DNA of 64,000 nucleotides. Source: Marinomonas ostreistagni. GTDB taxonomy: Bacteria > Pseudomonadota > Gammaproteobacteria > Pseudomonadales > Marinomonadaceae. Below are positions 8,983 through 18,778 of this stretch, piece after piece. Positions within the stretch are counted from its first letter, which is position 1. Each line of letters starts with the position of its first letter. Where the stretch lies: contig NZ_JAFEKF010000001.1 in the NCBI RefSeq assembly GCF_016888445.1, positions 124,001 to 188,000 of the forward strand, given 5' to 3'. Position numbers and translations under genes: made by a program. The notes beneath the pieces were generated by a model. It worked only from the letters and a program-made list of their open reading frames with translations. It had not been told where the DNA came from and made no database searches.

Positions 8983-9007
8983 TAGGGCAGCGAGTGTCGC
9001 TGCCCTA
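8983..9007 (-). terminator. Perfect 11-bp hairpin downstream of icd
   Basis: TAGGGCAGCGA (8983-8993) and its exact complement (8997-9007) enclose loop GTG just past the icd stop. The minus-strand tail (GTTATTAAA) is only weakly T-rich, so it may act as an mRNA 3'-end stabiliser and share the stronger terminator at 8928-8956. Confidence 0.55.
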
Positions 9008-9016
9008 ATGACAAGC

Positions 9017-11236
9017 TTATAGTGATGCCAGCGCTTCGTTTAGTGTTTGACTTGGGCGCATGACTTTCCAAAGTTGCTCAAGATCCATGTGGTAGTAACC
9101 TTCAAGATCTGCAGGCTTGCCTTGAACAGCGGCCAATTCTTCTACGATTTTCGCTTCGTTGTCAGTCAATGTTTTCGCCAGTGGCGCGAACTTAGCTGCC
9201 AATGCTGCATCATCAGATTGCGCTGCCAATTCTTGTGCCCAGTACATGGCTAGGTAGAAGTGGCTGCCGCGGTTGTCGATGTCGCCGATCTTGCGTGAAG
9301 GTGACTTGTTGTTTTCAAGTAGCTTGCCTGTCGCTTTGTCCAAGCATTTAGCCAGAACTTTAGCCTTTTCGTTGCCTTCTTTGATACCAAGCTCTTCGAA
9401 AGATACCGCAGTCGCAAGGAATTCACCTAGAGAATCCCAACGTAGGTAGTTTTCTTCAAGTAGCTGTTGTACGTGTTTAGGCGCAGAACCACCTGCACCT
9501 GTTTCGTACATGCCACCGCCATTTAGCATTGGCACGATAGACAGCATTTTCGCTGAGGTACCAAGTTCCATGATTGGGAATAAGTCTGTTAGGTAGTCAC
9601 GTAGAACGTTACCTGTAACAGAAATAGTGTCTTGGCCGCGAATGATGCGTTCTAGTGAGAAGCGCATTGCTTCGTTGTAAGACATGATACGAACGTCTAG
9701 ACCTTCTAGGTCGTGGTCCTGAAGGTATAGCTCAACTTTTTTACGTAGCTCGTTATCGTGGGCACGCTCTGCGTCTAACCAGAAGATAGCAGGAGTGTCA
9801 GAGTTGCGCGCACGAGTAACACCCAGTTTTACCCAGTCTTTGATCGCTGCATCTTTGGTTTGACAAGCGCGCCAGATGTCACCTTTCTCAACATCGTGCT
9901 GCATTAGAACGTTGCCGTCAGCATCAACAATGCGCATTACGCCATCTTCTTTTGCTTCAAACGTTTTGTCGTGTGAGCCGTATTCTTCTGCTTTTTGCGC
10001 CATTAGGCCAACGTTTGGCACGGTGCCCATCGTAGTTGGGTCAAATGCGCCATTGGTTTTACAGAAATTGATTACTTCTTGATAAATGCGAGCGTAAGTT
10101 GATTCAGGCATTACTGCTTTGGTTTCTTTCAGCTTGCCGTCACGGCCCCACATTTTGCCAGAGTTACGGATCATTGCTGGCATAGAAGCATCAACGATTA
10201 CGTCTGACGGTACGTGTAGGTTGGTAACGCCGCGCACAGAGTCAACCATAGCAATTTCAGGGCGGTGCTCGTAGCAGTCGTGAATCGCTTGTAGGATCTC
10301 GTCTTGCTGAGATTGTGGCAGGGTTTGAATCTTGTCGTAGACGCTACCAAGGCCGTTATTTGGGTTAACGCCGATTTGATCAAATAGGTCGCCAAATTTA
10401 TCCCATACTTCTTTGTAGAAAACCGTTACCGCGTGACCAAATACAATCGGGTGAGAGACTTTCATCATGGTCGCTTTTACGTGCAGTGACCACATGATGC
10501 CGGCTTCTTTGGCTTCTTGTAGTGACTCCTCGAAGAACTCACGAAGTTTTTTCGCACTCATGTTCATGCTGTCTAGTACTTCGCCTTCAAGTAGCGGAAG
10601 CGTCTTTTTCAGCTCAACGTTGCCAGACTGGCTCACGAATTCAATGCGAACATCCTGCGCTTTGTCCATAGTCACAGATTGCTCAGATGAGAAGAAGTCA
10701 CCGCCACGCATGTAGTCTGCGTGCGTCTGTGAGGTTTTTTTCCATTCGCCCATTGAGTGCGGGTGTTTGCGAGCAAAGGCTTTTACTGCAGCCGGTGCAC
10801 GGCGGTCAGAGTTACCTTGACGCAATACTGGGTTTACTGCGCTGCCTAGTAGCTTAGCGTAGCGAGATTGGATTTCTTTGTCTTCTTCTGACTCAGCTTT
10901 TTCAGGGTAGCTAGGGATGTCGTAGCCTTGTCCTTGTAGCTCTTTAATGGCTGCGTGCAGCTGTGGGATTGAGGCAGAGATGTTCGGCAGCTTAATGAAG
11001 TTAGCTGTTGGTTCTGCTGTCAGTTCGCCTAAAAATGTTAGACCGTCTTCTACGCGTTGATCTTCAGGTAGGCGATCAGAAAATGCTGCCAAAATACGGC
11101 CAGCTAGAGAGATATCAGTAAGTTTAAGCTCGATATCTGCTTCTTTTGCGAAAGAACTGAAGATTGGCAGAAGAGAAGCGGTTGCTAGCGCTGGTGCTTC
11201 GTCTGTCAACGTGTAATAGATCGTTTGTTTTGACAT
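9017..11236 (-). CDS. icd: Monomeric NADP-dependent isocitrate dehydrogenase
   Basis: Oxidative decarboxylation of isocitrate to 2-oxoglutarate in the TCA cycle. The 739-residue product is the size of the single-chain (IDH-II) family and unlike the about 415-residue dimeric enzyme. Recognisable segments include the N-terminal [17 protein letters not shown], the substrate-loop region QGNSDRRAP and a C-terminal half with [21 protein letters not shown] at 11236 has AGGGGA six bases upstream. It is monocistronic, with about 230 bp of upstream non-coding DNA. Confidence 0.96.
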   Translation of the reverse strand: MSKQTIYYTLTDEAPALATASLLPIFSSFAKEADIELKLTDISLAGRILAAFSDRLPEDQRVEDGLTFLGELTAEPTANFIKLPNISASIPQLHAAIKELQGQGYDIPSYPEKAESEEDKEIQSRYAKLLGSAVNPVLRQGNSDRRAPAAVKAFARKHPHSMGEWKKTSQTHADYMRGGDFFSSEQSVTMDKAQDVRIEFVSQSGNVELKKTLPLLEGEVLDSMNMSAKKLREFFEESLQEAKEAGIMWSLHVKATMMKVSHPIVFGHAVTVFYKEVWDKFGDLFDQIGVNPNNGLGSVYDKIQTLPQSQQDEILQAIHDCYEHRPEIAMVDSVRGVTNLHVPSDVIVDASMPAMIRNSGKMWGRDGKLKETKAVMPESTYARIYQEVINFCKTNGAFDPTTMGTVPNVGLMAQKAEEYGSHDKTFEAKEDGVMRIVDADGNVLMQHDVEKGDIWRACQTKDAAIKDWVKLGVTRARNSDTPAIFWLDAERAHDNELRKKVELYLQDHDLEGLDVRIMSYNEAMRFSLERIIRGQDTISVTGNVLRDYLTDLFPIMELGTSAKMLSIVPMLNGGGMYETGAGGSAPKHVQQLLEENYLRWDSLGEFLATAVSFEELGIKEGNEKAKVLAKCLDKATGKLLENNKSPSRKIGDIDNRGSHFYLAMYWAQELAAQSDDAALAAKFAPLAKTLTDNEAKIVEELAAVQGKPADLEGYYHMDLEQLWKVMRPSQTLNEALASL

Positions 11237-11431
11237 GTAATTCCCCTAACGTTCTGGCTAGTTAGCCGATTGGATAGAAGGTGACTTGTGGCCGCCATTC
11301 TCAGTAAATCAAATCGTTTGATTAAAATTTTGGTCAGTATACTACCGCAAATGGGCTTTGAAGAAATATTGACCTCGAATATAGTCAAGATTGATCTGAA
11401 TGATTGTGACGAATCAAGGAATGAAAACGCA

Positions 11432-11457
11432 AGAGGGCCAGCTTAAGCTGACCCTCT
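11432..11457 (-). terminator. Hairpin downstream of hflD
   Basis: Left arm 11432-11444 and right arm 11445-11457 form a 13-bp stem with one mismatch (C/A) and almost no loop, centred on CTTAAG. On the minus strand it is followed by TTGCGTTTT, a modest T tract. Probably the hflD terminator. Confidence 0.55.
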
Positions 11458-11466
11458 GTTAGATGC

Positions 11467-12096
11467 TTAGAAGCGTGCATCCAGTTGTTGCAGGATGGCT
11501 TTACGTTTAAAGATCAAGTGCCAGCGACGCCCGCCGACCTGACGCCACAGCATGGCCGCACGTACGCCTGACATGAGTAGGGCGCGTACCTGGTTAGCGA
11601 TTTGAGGTTGCTGCAGATGACGGCTGTCACCATGCACTTGGATGCGAAACGACATTTTGCTCAAGGTGTCTTGATACATGCCAGAGATGCCCGCAACCAT
11701 GTTTTCATGCAACACTGACTCAAAATGCTCTTTTTGGCGCTCTACTTGCCCAAGCTGACGGCCAATAGCACTGAGCATAGCGTCATCTTTTTGCAGTTTG
11801 GATTCGAGGTGGATCATGCTCAATGCATAGCGAATCGTATCGGGATTCACCGCTTCGCGCTCTTTGCCCATTACTTGCTTAGCGATGCGACGGCCTAATG
11901 CCAAGTTGCCTTGGCAATCAAACTGGCCACCGTAGATGTCTTCAGTACGCTCAGCATTGACCACCAAAATACTGTTGAGCAATGGCTCAGCATGCGTTTC
12001 ATCAAGCGTGCCTTTGCGGGCCAAGGTCGCCACAAGTTCTGCCGCTTGGAAGATAGCAGACAGCGCAATCGCTTGTTCTTTTACATCGTGTTGCAT
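11467..12096 (-). CDS. hflD: HflD family protein
   Basis: A 209-residue helical protein following mnmA, as in Escherichia coli (formerly ycfC). HflD is a peripheral membrane protein linked to phage lambda CII stability. The N-terminus QAIALSAIFQAAELVATLA matches the family pattern. An ATG at 12111 overlaps the mnmA stop, but AGGAGG lies between it and the ATG at 12096 at ideal spacing, so I use 12096. Translation is probably coupled to mnmA. The cellular function outside phage biology is not settled. Confidence 0.88.
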   Translation of the reverse strand: MQHDVKEQAIALSAIFQAAELVATLARKGTLDETHAEPLLNSILVVNAERTEDIYGGQFDCQGNLALGRRIAKQVMGKEREAVNPDTIRYALSMIHLESKLQKDDAMLSAIGRQLGQVERQKEHFESVLHENMVAGISGMYQDTLSKMSFRIQVHGDSRHLQQPQIANQVRALLMSGVRAAMLWRQVGGRRWHLIFKRKAILQQLDARF

Positions 12097-12110
12097 GGGG
12101 CCTCCTGCCA

Positions 12111-13220
12111 TTATTTATTAAAGGCAACGTTGATAATGCCGCCGCCTAGACAGTGCTCGCCAAGGTAAAATACAGCCGACTGGCCTGGTGTAATGGCGCG
12201 CTGTGGCTCTTTGAAGCTTACTTCCACACGACCGTCGGCGAGTTCCGTCAAGGTGCATTCCTGATCTGGCTGACGGTAGCGGCACTTCGCCATGCAGGTT
12301 AATGGCATGGCTGGCTTCTCACGGGCCACCCAATCAAAGTTGTCGGCAATCATGTGCGTTTTGTACAGCGACTCATGCTGACCACCTTGGGTGACGACGA
12401 GTACGTTACGCTGTAGGTCTTTTTCAACCACGTACCAAGGCTCATCTGGGTAGTTTGACAGTCCACCAATGCCCAAGCCCTGGCGCTGGCCGATAGTGTG
12501 GTACATCAGGCCATGATGTTTGCCGATTACATCGCCTTCGAGGGTTTCGATGTTGCCTGGTTGGGCGGGTAAATATTGCTCTAGGAAGTCTTTAAAGCGA
12601 CGTTCGCCGATAAAGCAGATACCGGTGCTGTCTTTTTTATTGTGGGTAATGAGGTCATGCTCTTCCGCTAGGCGACGTACCTCTGGTTTTTCAAGCTCGC
12701 CAACTGGGAAGAAGGTGCGACCAATTTCTTCTTTACCCACGGCATATAAGAAGTAGCTTTGGTCTTTGTTGTTATCCAACCCTTTAAGCAGCACTGGCTC
12801 GCCATCAATTTCACCACGACGCACGTAGTGGCCTGTGGCTATGTAATCAGCGCCCAGCGCCAGAGCGTATTCTAGAAACGCTTTGAATTTGATTTCTTTG
12901 TTACACAAAATGTCTGGGTTGGGCGTGCGGCCAGCTTTATATTCGGCTAAGAAATGCTCGAATACATTGTCCCAGTATTCTGCGGCAAAGTTAGCCGTAT
13001 GTAGATGAATACCAAGCTTGTCGCACACGGCTTGGGCGTCCGCTAGATCTTCTTTAGCGGTGCAGTATTCTGTACCGTCGTCTTCGTCCCAGTTTTTCAT
13101 AAACAGGCCTTCGACTTGGTAGCCTTGCTGCTGTAGAAGTAGGGCCGATACAGAAGAGTCGACACCGCCGGACATGCCGACAATAACTTTGATGGAGGCG
13201 TTAGGGTTTGCTTTACTCAT
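12111..13220 (-). CDS. mnmA: tRNA-specific 2-thiouridylase
   Basis: Installs the 2-thio group on U34 of Glu, Gln and Lys tRNAs, taking sulfur from the Tus relay, whose genes are at 27592-28943. 369 residues. The ATP PP-loop is [12 protein letters not shown] (about residues 14-25). The first catalytic Cys is in [10 protein letters not shown] and the second in [15 protein letters not shown] at 13220 is preceded by AGAGAGA. An 84-base gap separates it from nudJ upstream, so a nudJ-mnmA-hflD operon is plausible. Confidence 0.96.
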   Translation of the reverse strand: MSKANPNASIKVIVGMSGGVDSSVSALLLQQQGYQVEGLFMKNWDEDDGTEYCTAKEDLADAQAVCDKLGIHLHTANFAAEYWDNVFEHFLAEYKAGRTPNPDILCNKEIKFKAFLEYALALGADYIATGHYVRRGEIDGEPVLLKGLDNNKDQSYFLYAVGKEEIGRTFFPVGELEKPEVRRLAEEHDLITHNKKDSTGICFIGERRFKDFLEQYLPAQPGNIETLEGDVIGKHHGLMYHTIGQRQGLGIGGLSNYPDEPWYVVEKDLQRNVLVVTQGGQHESLYKTHMIADNFDWVAREKPAMPLTCMAKCRYRQPDQECTLTELADGRVEVSFKEPQRAITPGQSAVFYLGEHCLGGGIINVAFNK

Positions 13221-13304
13221 GAGATCTCTCTAATAGTGGAAACGGGGTAAAGGCCCGTCATTAGAATGTGCGCTATAGTGTAACGGATGTTGCGGTTAAG
13301 GTCT

Positions 13305-13772
13305 TTAGCTTGGCTCAATATGCACGTTGTTAATGGCGCTGAGTGGTAGGCGTTGGCCTTGCTCAAAGTCTTCAATGCATTGCATGATGAGTGGGCTGCG
13401 ATGGCGCATCTTGAGTAGCTCAGGCTTACTCAACCAATTGGCGGCTAAAATGTCTTCATCCAATGTCTCGGTAACGTATTTTTGTGGCGTACAGACAAAG
13501 CAAACGCGATGATAAGTATCGGCGCCTTGATAAGGCGTAAAAGCGTAAATGCCTAGTAGTGCCTCAGGCGTTACCTGCCAACCAGACTCTTCCAGTGTCT
13601 CACGGATTACAGCTTGTTCGAGGGTTTCACCGTTTTCCACGTGACCGGCGGGCTGGTTGATGACGATTTGTCGGTCCTGAGTTTCGGTGACCATCAGATA
13701 CCGTTGTTGCTCGTCCACTACTAGAGCGGCGACGGTTAGATGTGGAAGTCTTGCTCGCTTTGTCTCGTTCAA
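13305..13772 (-). CDS. nudJ: NudJ-type Nudix hydrolase
   Basis: A small pyrophosphatase/phosphatase; in E. coli NudJ hydrolyses nucleoside di/triphosphates and thiamine pyrimidine pyrophosphate. The Nudix box GHVENGETLEQAVIRETLEE is complete. The predicted start is TTG at 13772, because an in-frame stop lies 24 bases upstream and homology (LPHLTVAALVVD) begins soon after. This start lies 146 bases inside rluE, in a different frame. An AGG ten bases upstream is the only ribosome-site candidate, so a rare start nearer it cannot be excluded. 155 residues, matching E. coli NudJ (about 153). Confidence 0.85.
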   Translation of the reverse strand: MNETKRARLPHLTVAALVVDEQQRYLMVTETQDRQIVINQPAGHVENGETLEQAVIRETLEESGWQVTPEALLGIYAFTPYQGADTYHRVCFVCTPQKYVTETLDEDILAANWLSKPELLKMRHRSPLIMQCIEDFEQGQRLPLSAINNVHIEPS

Positions 13773-14334
13773 AATCTTGTACCTGCTGAGTCAGTTCTGG
13801 TGTCGGCTGTATGATTAAATATTGTCCAGGAGACAGGTTTTCAAGGGTATAAGGACCTATCGCTGCACGAATTAAACGTAATGTAGGGTAGCCAACGTGT
13901 GCCGTCATGCGTCTGACTTGACGATTTTTCCCTTCACTGATGACTAACTCAATCCAGCTGGTCGGTATGTTAGCGCGCTCGCGGATCGGAGGGTTGCGCT
14001 CCCAAATATCGGGTGGTGCTATTTTGCGGCATTGCGCAGGGCGTGTCGGCCCATCTTTTAAAGTGACACCTTGTGACATTTGCTCGATGGCCGCAGCGTC
14101 AATGTCGCCTTCCACTTGAACCCAATAGGTTTTGGGCAATTTAAATTTAGGTGAGGCGATTAGATGCTGTAAAGGGCCCTCGTCGGTAAGTAGCAGTAGC
14201 CCTTCAGAATCATAATCAAGACGTCCAGCAGGATAGATGTCCGCAATATCAACGTACGAGGCGAGTGTGTCTTTGTCTGAGTCAGTGGTGAATTGACTCA
14301 ATACCTGAAAAGGTTTGTTGAGAATTAACAGCAT
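13627..14334 (-). CDS. rluE: 23S rRNA pseudouridine(2457) synthase
   Basis: RsuA-family pseudouridine synthase modifying 23S rRNA. 235 residues: LILNKPFQVLSQFT near the start, catalytic Asp in AGRLDYDSEGLLLLTD, and the conserved RNPPIRERANIPTSW and EGKNRQVRRMTAHVGYPTLRL blocks. There is no S4 domain, as expected for RluE. The family core ends near residue 185; a basic Ser/Arg-rich tail of about 45 residues follows and is read over the beginning of nudJ in another frame. ATG at 14334; the ribosome site (AGAGACC) is weak. Confidence 0.9.
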   Translation of the reverse strand: MLLILNKPFQVLSQFTTDSDKDTLASYVDIADIYPAGRLDYDSEGLLLLTDEGPLQHLIASPKFKLPKTYWVQVEGDIDAAAIEQMSQGVTLKDGPTRPAQCRKIAPPDIWERNPPIRERANIPTSWIELVISEGKNRQVRRMTAHVGYPTLRLIRAAIGPYTLENLSPGQYLIIQPTPELTQQVQDFERDKASKTSTSNRRRSSSGRATTVSDGHRNSGPTNRHQPARRSRGKR

Positions 14335-14361
14335 AAGGTCTCTAGTATGAGGCTAAATACT

Positions 14362-14379
14362 GGTGCACGCGTGTGCACC
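14362..14379. terminator. Hairpin between cspD and rluE
   Basis: GGTGCAC (14362-14368) / GTGCACC (14373-14379) with a four-base loop lies between the cspD stop and the rluE start. It lacks a strong T run on the minus strand, so it may be an attenuator or a weak cspD terminator. Confidence 0.4.
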
Positions 14380-14433
14380 TTTGCGATGTATGATAACAAA
14401 GGTGCCAGTTGTGGGGTGAAAAACTCTAAAAGA

Positions 14434-14673
14434 TTAGGCGGTTGAGCCTGCGCTTTCCTTTTCCTCTGCTTTTACTGGTGTGATCTCAATAGCGTGCAAG
14501 CCACGTTTGCCTGGTGTTACGTCAAAGGTAACGGACTGACCTGCTTTAAGGGTTTTGTAGCCTTCGACATTGATGGCAGAGTAGTGGATGAACAAATCTT
14601 CATCAAAACTGTCTGATACGATAAAGCCATACCCTTTTGCGTTATTAAACCATTTAACGGATCCACGGTGCAT
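14434..14673 (-). CDS. cspD: Cold-shock-domain protein, CspD-like
   Basis: A 79-residue single-strand nucleic-acid-binding protein. RNP1 is KGYGFI and RNP2 is DLFIHY, in a complete cold-shock beta-barrel; YKTLKAGQSVTFDVTPGKRG resembles CspD rather than CspA. CspD inhibits replication in E. coli stationary phase. It is divergent from clpS-clpA across 268 bp, the arrangement seen in E. coli, which supports the assignment. GGAGTG lies upstream of ATG 14673. No other gene is visible in the shared intergenic region, which must hold both promoters. Confidence 0.9.
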   Translation of the reverse strand: MHRGSVKWFNNAKGYGFIVSDSFDEDLFIHYSAINVEGYKTLKAGQSVTFDVTPGKRGLHAIEITPVKAEEKESAGSTA

Positions 14674-14941
14674 GAGTCACTCCTTCAATACTCTTAAGGC
14701 TGGGAAAGCCGAACTACAAATCAACGCTGTTGGTAAATTCGGTTCAATATCGATGGCCAAAATTTGATAAACTTTTACCACAAGCGCAAGCTAGGGTTTA
14801 AATGATCAACTTTTGACCACACATAGATCAGAGTAGAACCCTATTGCGTATTTGTAAAATCTTATTGTTTTCCAGTTTTTGTTGTTTCAGGGATTGTGAA
14901 AATGCTAACTAACGTGAATATTTGTAGTCTTTGAGGTCCAG

Positions 14942-15289
14942 ATGTTTGCATCGAAGCAAATTAGTCTAAATTTAGAGGACGATGACAACGGTCACTCGTC
15001 GGTTGCCATTGCACCGGATGAAACCGATCTGCAACCACCCTCTATGTATCAGGTGGTACTGTTTAATGATGATTACACGCCAATGGATTTTGTCGTGTTC
15101 GTTCTCCAGCGCTTTTTTAACATGGATTCAGAAAAAGCCCAGCATGTAATGATGGAAGTACATACCAAAGGCAAGGGTGTTTGTGGCATCTACCCTTACG
15201 GTATTGCGGAAACCAAAGTAGCTATGGTGCAGCAGTTTTCAGAGCAAAACGAGCACCCCCTAATGTGTGACTTGCAAAAAGTCGACTGA
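14942..15289 (+). CDS. clpS: ATP-dependent Clp protease adaptor ClpS
   Basis: N-end-rule adaptor that delivers substrates to ClpAP. 115 residues. The core motifs [19 protein letters not shown] and [19 protein letters not shown] include the Asp/His residues that read the N-terminal amino group. The N-terminal extension (about 30 residues) is acidic and flexible, as in the family. TGAGG is five bases before the ATG. It is 20 bases upstream of clpA and so co-transcribed. Confidence 0.96.
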   Translation: MFASKQISLNLEDDDNGHSSVAIAPDETDLQPPSMYQVVLFNDDYTPMDFVVFVLQRFFNMDSEKAQHVMMEVHTKGKGVCGIYPYGIAETKVAMVQQFSEQNEHPLMCDLQKVD

Positions 15290-15309
15290 TTTTTAGTGAG
15301 GGATAAGCG

Positions 15310-17571
15310 ATGCTAGACAAAGAACTAGAACAAACCTTGAATAATGCGTTCAAAGCCGCCCGCGATAAGCGTCATGAATTTATGACGGTCGAGCACTTAT
15401 TGCTGGCTTTAATCGACAATGCAGCAGCGGCCAAGGTGCTTGAAGCCTGTGGCGTGACCTTAGAAACCCTAAGCAAGGAGTTAGAAGAGTTCGTCGACAG
15501 CACCACGCCCCTTATCCCTGAGGATGACCAAGAGCGTGAAGTGCAGCCAACACTGGGCTTTCAACGTGTACTACAGCGCGCCGTTTTCCATGTGCAGTCT
15601 TCTGGCAAGCGTGAAGTAACGGGCGCTAATGTGCTGGTTGCTATGTTTAGTGAGCAAGAAAGCCAAGCGGTCTACCTATTGCGTCGTCACAACGTCGCTC
15701 GTATCGATGTTGTCAATTTTGTGGCGCATGGCATTTCTAAACTAGGTGGTTCAGCCCAAGACGAGCCGATTGAGCAAGATGAAGAAGACGGTGAAGAGTC
15801 TGCTAAAGCGCCACTGCAAAAATACGCTACCAACCTTAATGAAGAAGCCAAATCAGGGCGTATTGATCGTCTGATTGGCCGTCAATACGAAGTTGAGCGT
15901 GTGGTGCAAACCTTATCCCGCCGTCGTAAAAATAACCCGTTATTGGTGGGTGAGTCTGGGGTTGGTAAAACGGCCATTGCCGAAGGCTTAGCCAAACGTA
16001 TTGTTGATGGTGAAGTGCCAGATGTGATCGCTGATGGGGTCGTGTATTCTCTTGATTTGGGGGCTTTACTCGCCGGTACCAAATACCGTGGCGACTTTGA
16101 AAAACGCCTCAAGCATTTGTTGGGTGAGCTTAAGAAGCAGCCTAACGCGATTTTGTTTATCGACGAAATTCATACCATTATCGGTGCCGGTGCCGCATCA
16201 GGTGGTGTTATGGACGCCTCAAACCTTTTGAAGCCGGCACTAAGCTCTGGTCAGTTGCGTTGTATTGGTTCAACGACTTTCCAAGAGTTCCGTGGGGTGT
16301 TTGAAAAAGACCATGCCTTGGCGCGTCGTTTCCAGAAGATTGACGTAAACGAACCGAGCGTTGACGATACCTATGAGATTCTCAAAGGCATCATAGGCTC
16401 CTTTGAAGAGCATCATAAGATCAAATACGAAGATGCGGCGTTGCGAGCAGCGTCTGAGCTTGCGCAGCGTTATGTGCCTGATCGCCACATGCCAGACAAA
16501 GCCATCGATGTGGTGGACGAAGCGGGGGCTTATCAACGTCTTAAGTCCGAAGATGAGCGCAAAGAGATGATTACCGTCGAGGACATCGAAGAAATTGTTT
16601 CTAAGATTGCGCGCGTGCCAGTGAAAGCGGCTAACTCGGATGACAAACAAGTGCTGGGTAACCTAGAGCGCAATCTTAAAATGGTGGTGTTTGGTCAAGA
16701 TGGCGCGATCGAATCACTCTCCGATGCGATTAAATTGTCTCGAGCTGGTCTAAAAGCTGACCAAAAACCGATTGGCTCGTTCCTAATGGCCGGCCCAACC
16801 GGTGTGGGTAAAACTGAGGTGACGCGTCAACTTGCCAAGATCATGGGATTAGAGTTAATTCGCTTTGATATGTCCGAGTACATGGAGCGTCATGCGGTGT
16901 CACGTTTGATCGGTGCGCCACCAGGTTACGTTGGTTTTGACCAAGGTGGTTTGTTAACCGAAGCGGTTACCAAAAATCCACACAGTGTGGTGCTGCTGGA
17001 TGAGATTGAAAAAGCGCATCCTGAAGTCTTCAACCTACTTTTGCAGGTGATGGACCATGGTACCTTAACGGATAATAATGGCCGTAAAGCTGACTTCCGT
17101 AATGTGATCTTGATTATGACCTCCAATGCTGGCGCTGAAGAGCTTGCTAAGCGCTCGATTGGTTTCTCGCTGCAGGATAACTCAACCGACGGTATGGAAG
17201 TCATTAATAAGACTTTCACACCAGAATTCCGCAACCGCTTAGATGCTGTGATTCAGTTTAAGCAGCTAGATGAGCAAGTAATCTTTAATGTGGTTGATAA
17301 ATTCTTGGTTGAGCTGCAGGCGCAGTTAGATGCCAAAGGCGTTATGATCGAAGTGAGTGATACCGCGCGAGGCTGGTTGGCCAACAAAGGTTATGACCGT
17401 CAGATGGGCGCTCGTCCGATGGCGCGCGTGATCCAAGAGCATCTTAAGAAACCCCTTGCCAATATGATACTGTTTGGCGACCTGGTCGAAGGTGGGGTAG
17501 TAAGCGTCTCCCTTAACGAAGAGAAAGACGAACTCGATTTCTCGGTTAAGAAAGAGGCTGTGAACTGTTAA
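15310..17571 (+). CDS. clpA: ATP-dependent Clp protease ATP-binding subunit ClpA
   Basis: AAA+ unfoldase that feeds ClpP; 753 residues, normal length. Clp N domain at 1-145, first AAA module with Walker A GESGVGKTAIAEG (about 215) and Walker B ILFIDEIHTIIGAG, second AAA module with GPTGVGKTEVTRQ (about 495) and VVLLDEIEKAHPEVFN, and a D2-small C-terminal domain. ATG has GAGGGATAAGC upstream. It ends at a strong bidirectional terminator shared with infA. Confidence 0.97.
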   Translation: MLDKELEQTLNNAFKAARDKRHEFMTVEHLLLALIDNAAAAKVLEACGVTLETLSKELEEFVDSTTPLIPEDDQEREVQPTLGFQRVLQRAVFHVQSSGKREVTGANVLVAMFSEQESQAVYLLRRHNVARIDVVNFVAHGISKLGGSAQDEPIEQDEEDGEESAKAPLQKYATNLNEEAKSGRIDRLIGRQYEVERVVQTLSRRRKNNPLLVGESGVGKTAIAEGLAKRIVDGEVPDVIADGVVYSLDLGALLAGTKYRGDFEKRLKHLLGELKKQPNAILFIDEIHTIIGAGAASGGVMDASNLLKPALSSGQLRCIGSTTFQEFRGVFEKDHALARRFQKIDVNEPSVDDTYEILKGIIGSFEEHHKIKYEDAALRAASELAQRYVPDRHMPDKAIDVVDEAGAYQRLKSEDERKEMITVEDIEEIVSKIARVPVKAANSDDKQVLGNLERNLKMVVFGQDGAIESLSDAIKLSRAGLKADQKPIGSFLMAGPTGVGKTEVTRQLAKIMGLELIRFDMSEYMERHAVSRLIGAPPGYVGFDQGGLLTEAVTKNPHSVVLLDEIEKAHPEVFNLLLQVMDHGTLTDNNGRKADFRNVILIMTSNAGAEELAKRSIGFSLQDNSTDGMEVINKTFTPEFRNRLDAVIQFKQLDEQVIFNVVDKFLVELQAQLDAKGVMIEVSDTARGWLANKGYDRQMGARPMARVIQEHLKKPLANMILFGDLVEGGVVSVSLNEEKDELDFSVKKEAVNC

Positions 17572-17608
17572 ATCAGTGTTAGGGGCTGTTCACACAGTCC
17601 CTAAATAC

Positions 17609-17644
17609 AAAAAGGCCGCTTAACCTAGGTTAAGCGGCCTTTTT
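17609..17644. terminator. Bidirectional terminator between clpA and infA
   Basis: A 36-bp perfect palindrome with arms 17609-17624 and 17629-17644 and centre CTAG, flanked by A5/T5 tracts. It sits between convergent clpA and infA. Confidence 0.92.
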
Positions 17645-17664
17645 GTTGCCTAGCGTGCTCGAAA

Positions 17665-17883
17665 TTAACGAGAACGGTAAACAATACGACCTTTGGACAA
17701 ATCGTAAGGTGTTAGTTCTACCTTAACTTTGTCACCAGTCAAAATTCGAATGTAGTTTTTACGCATCTTGCCAGAGATATGCGCTGTCACAACGTGACCA
17801 TTTTCAAGTTCCACACGGAACATAGTGTTTGGCAAAGTGTCAACGATGACACCTTCCATTTCAATGCTATCTTCTTTTGCCAC
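17665..17883 (-). CDS. infA: Translation initiation factor IF-1
   Basis: 72 residues, nearly identical in pattern to E. coli IF-1 ([34 protein letters not shown], ending GRIVYRSR). It binds the 30S A site during initiation. The initiation codon is GTG at 17883 with AGGACAC upstream; no in-frame ATG fits. Position beside clpA and aat is the classical gammaproteobacterial arrangement. Confidence 0.97.
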   Translation of the reverse strand: MAKEDSIEMEGVIVDTLPNTMFRVELENGHVVTAHISGKMRKNYIRILTGDKVKVELTPYDLSKGRIVYRSR

Positions 17884-17974
17884 AATCAGTGTCCTGTTCT
17901 TAATTAAGGTTAAGCATTCTCTCGCTATTTAGGCTAAAAATAGGCTTTTGATTGGCGAGTTTGCTAAAATTTCG

Positions 17975-17998
17975 GCGCTATTTTGCCCAAAATAGCGC
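17975..17998 (-). repeat. AT-rich long hairpin between aat and infA
   Basis: GCGCTATTTTG (17975-17985) and its complement (17988-17998) form an 11-bp stem with a two-base gap. Outer flanks (around 17961-17974 and 17999-18015) contain further complementary GCTAAA/TTTAGC-type sequence, so the fold may extend to about 50 bp. It follows the aat stop on the minus strand and could be its terminator, or a processing site before infA. Confidence 0.55.
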
Positions 17999-18016
17999 GA
18001 AAAAGCAAATTTAGCC

Positions 18017-18778
18017 TTAAGCGATATGTACTGCTTGAAGAGTATTAGAGCCTGCCAGAGCCAACAGTTTATGGTTTTGGCTAGGGGTTGGGATGAGTTT
18101 GTGCAAGTCATCGACAAACGATTGCTTGGATTGCATCTGAGCACCCAATGATATTAAGTGGTCAGAATGCACCTGACAGTCAATTAAGTCAATTCCAAGC
18201 TCGGGGCAAAGCTGACAAAACTGCCAAAGGGCAACCTTTGAGCCATTGGCTTGCAACGAAAACATGGACTCGCCAAAAAACATCCGCCCCATGGCTACGC
18301 CGTAAAAACCACCTGCCAGCTCACCGTTGCAGAAGACTTCCATAGAAAAGGCATAACCTTTTTTTTGTAACGCGCTGTAGGCGGCGATGACATCTTTGGA
18401 GATCCAAGTGCCTTCTGCTTGGGCTCGCAAACTACGGCAGGTTTCAATCGCTTGGTCGAAATTATGGTTAACTTTCCAGCTCCAAGTCTCTCTATTGATA
18501 GCTTTTTTCAGCGATCGACTTAAGTGAAAGTCGCTTGGAATGAGTGTGCAGCGCTCCAAGGGATGCCACCAAAGAATTGGGTCGGGGTCGCTATACCAAG
18601 GGAAAAAGCCATGTTGATACAAATGAATAAGCCTTTCTGGCTTTAAATCACCACCTACTGCAGATAGGCCCTCTGGGTCCGTGAGGGCTCTAAAAGGATC
18701 TGGCGTGTCTTGCACTGATTCGGTAAGTAGGACTAATTCAGGCACTACGAATGACTCCTCAGTAGAGTTTTTATGCAT
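18017..18778 (-). CDS. aat: Leucyl/phenylalanyl-tRNA-protein transferase
   Basis: Adds Leu or Phe to N-terminal Lys/Arg of proteins, creating N-end-rule substrates for the ClpS-ClpAP system encoded next door. 253 residues with GLSAVGGDLKPERLIHLYQHGFF near the start, the FFPWYSDPDPILWWHP block, EGTWISKDVIAAY, and VDCQVHSDHLISLGA-like C-terminal motifs. ATG at 18778 lacks a good ribosome site. GAGGAG lies nine bases before an in-frame GTG at 18745, so a product shorter by 11 residues is an equal alternative. Confidence 0.94.
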   Translation of the reverse strand: MHKNSTEESFVVPELVLLTESVQDTPDPFRALTDPEGLSAVGGDLKPERLIHLYQHGFFPWYSDPDPILWWHPLERCTLIPSDFHLSRSLKKAINRETWSWKVNHNFDQAIETCRSLRAQAEGTWISKDVIAAYSALQKKGYAFSMEVFCNGELAGGFYGVAMGRMFFGESMFSLQANGSKVALWQFCQLCPELGIDLIDCQVHSDHLISLGAQMQSKQSFVDDLHKLIPTPSQNHKLLALAGSNTLQAVHIA

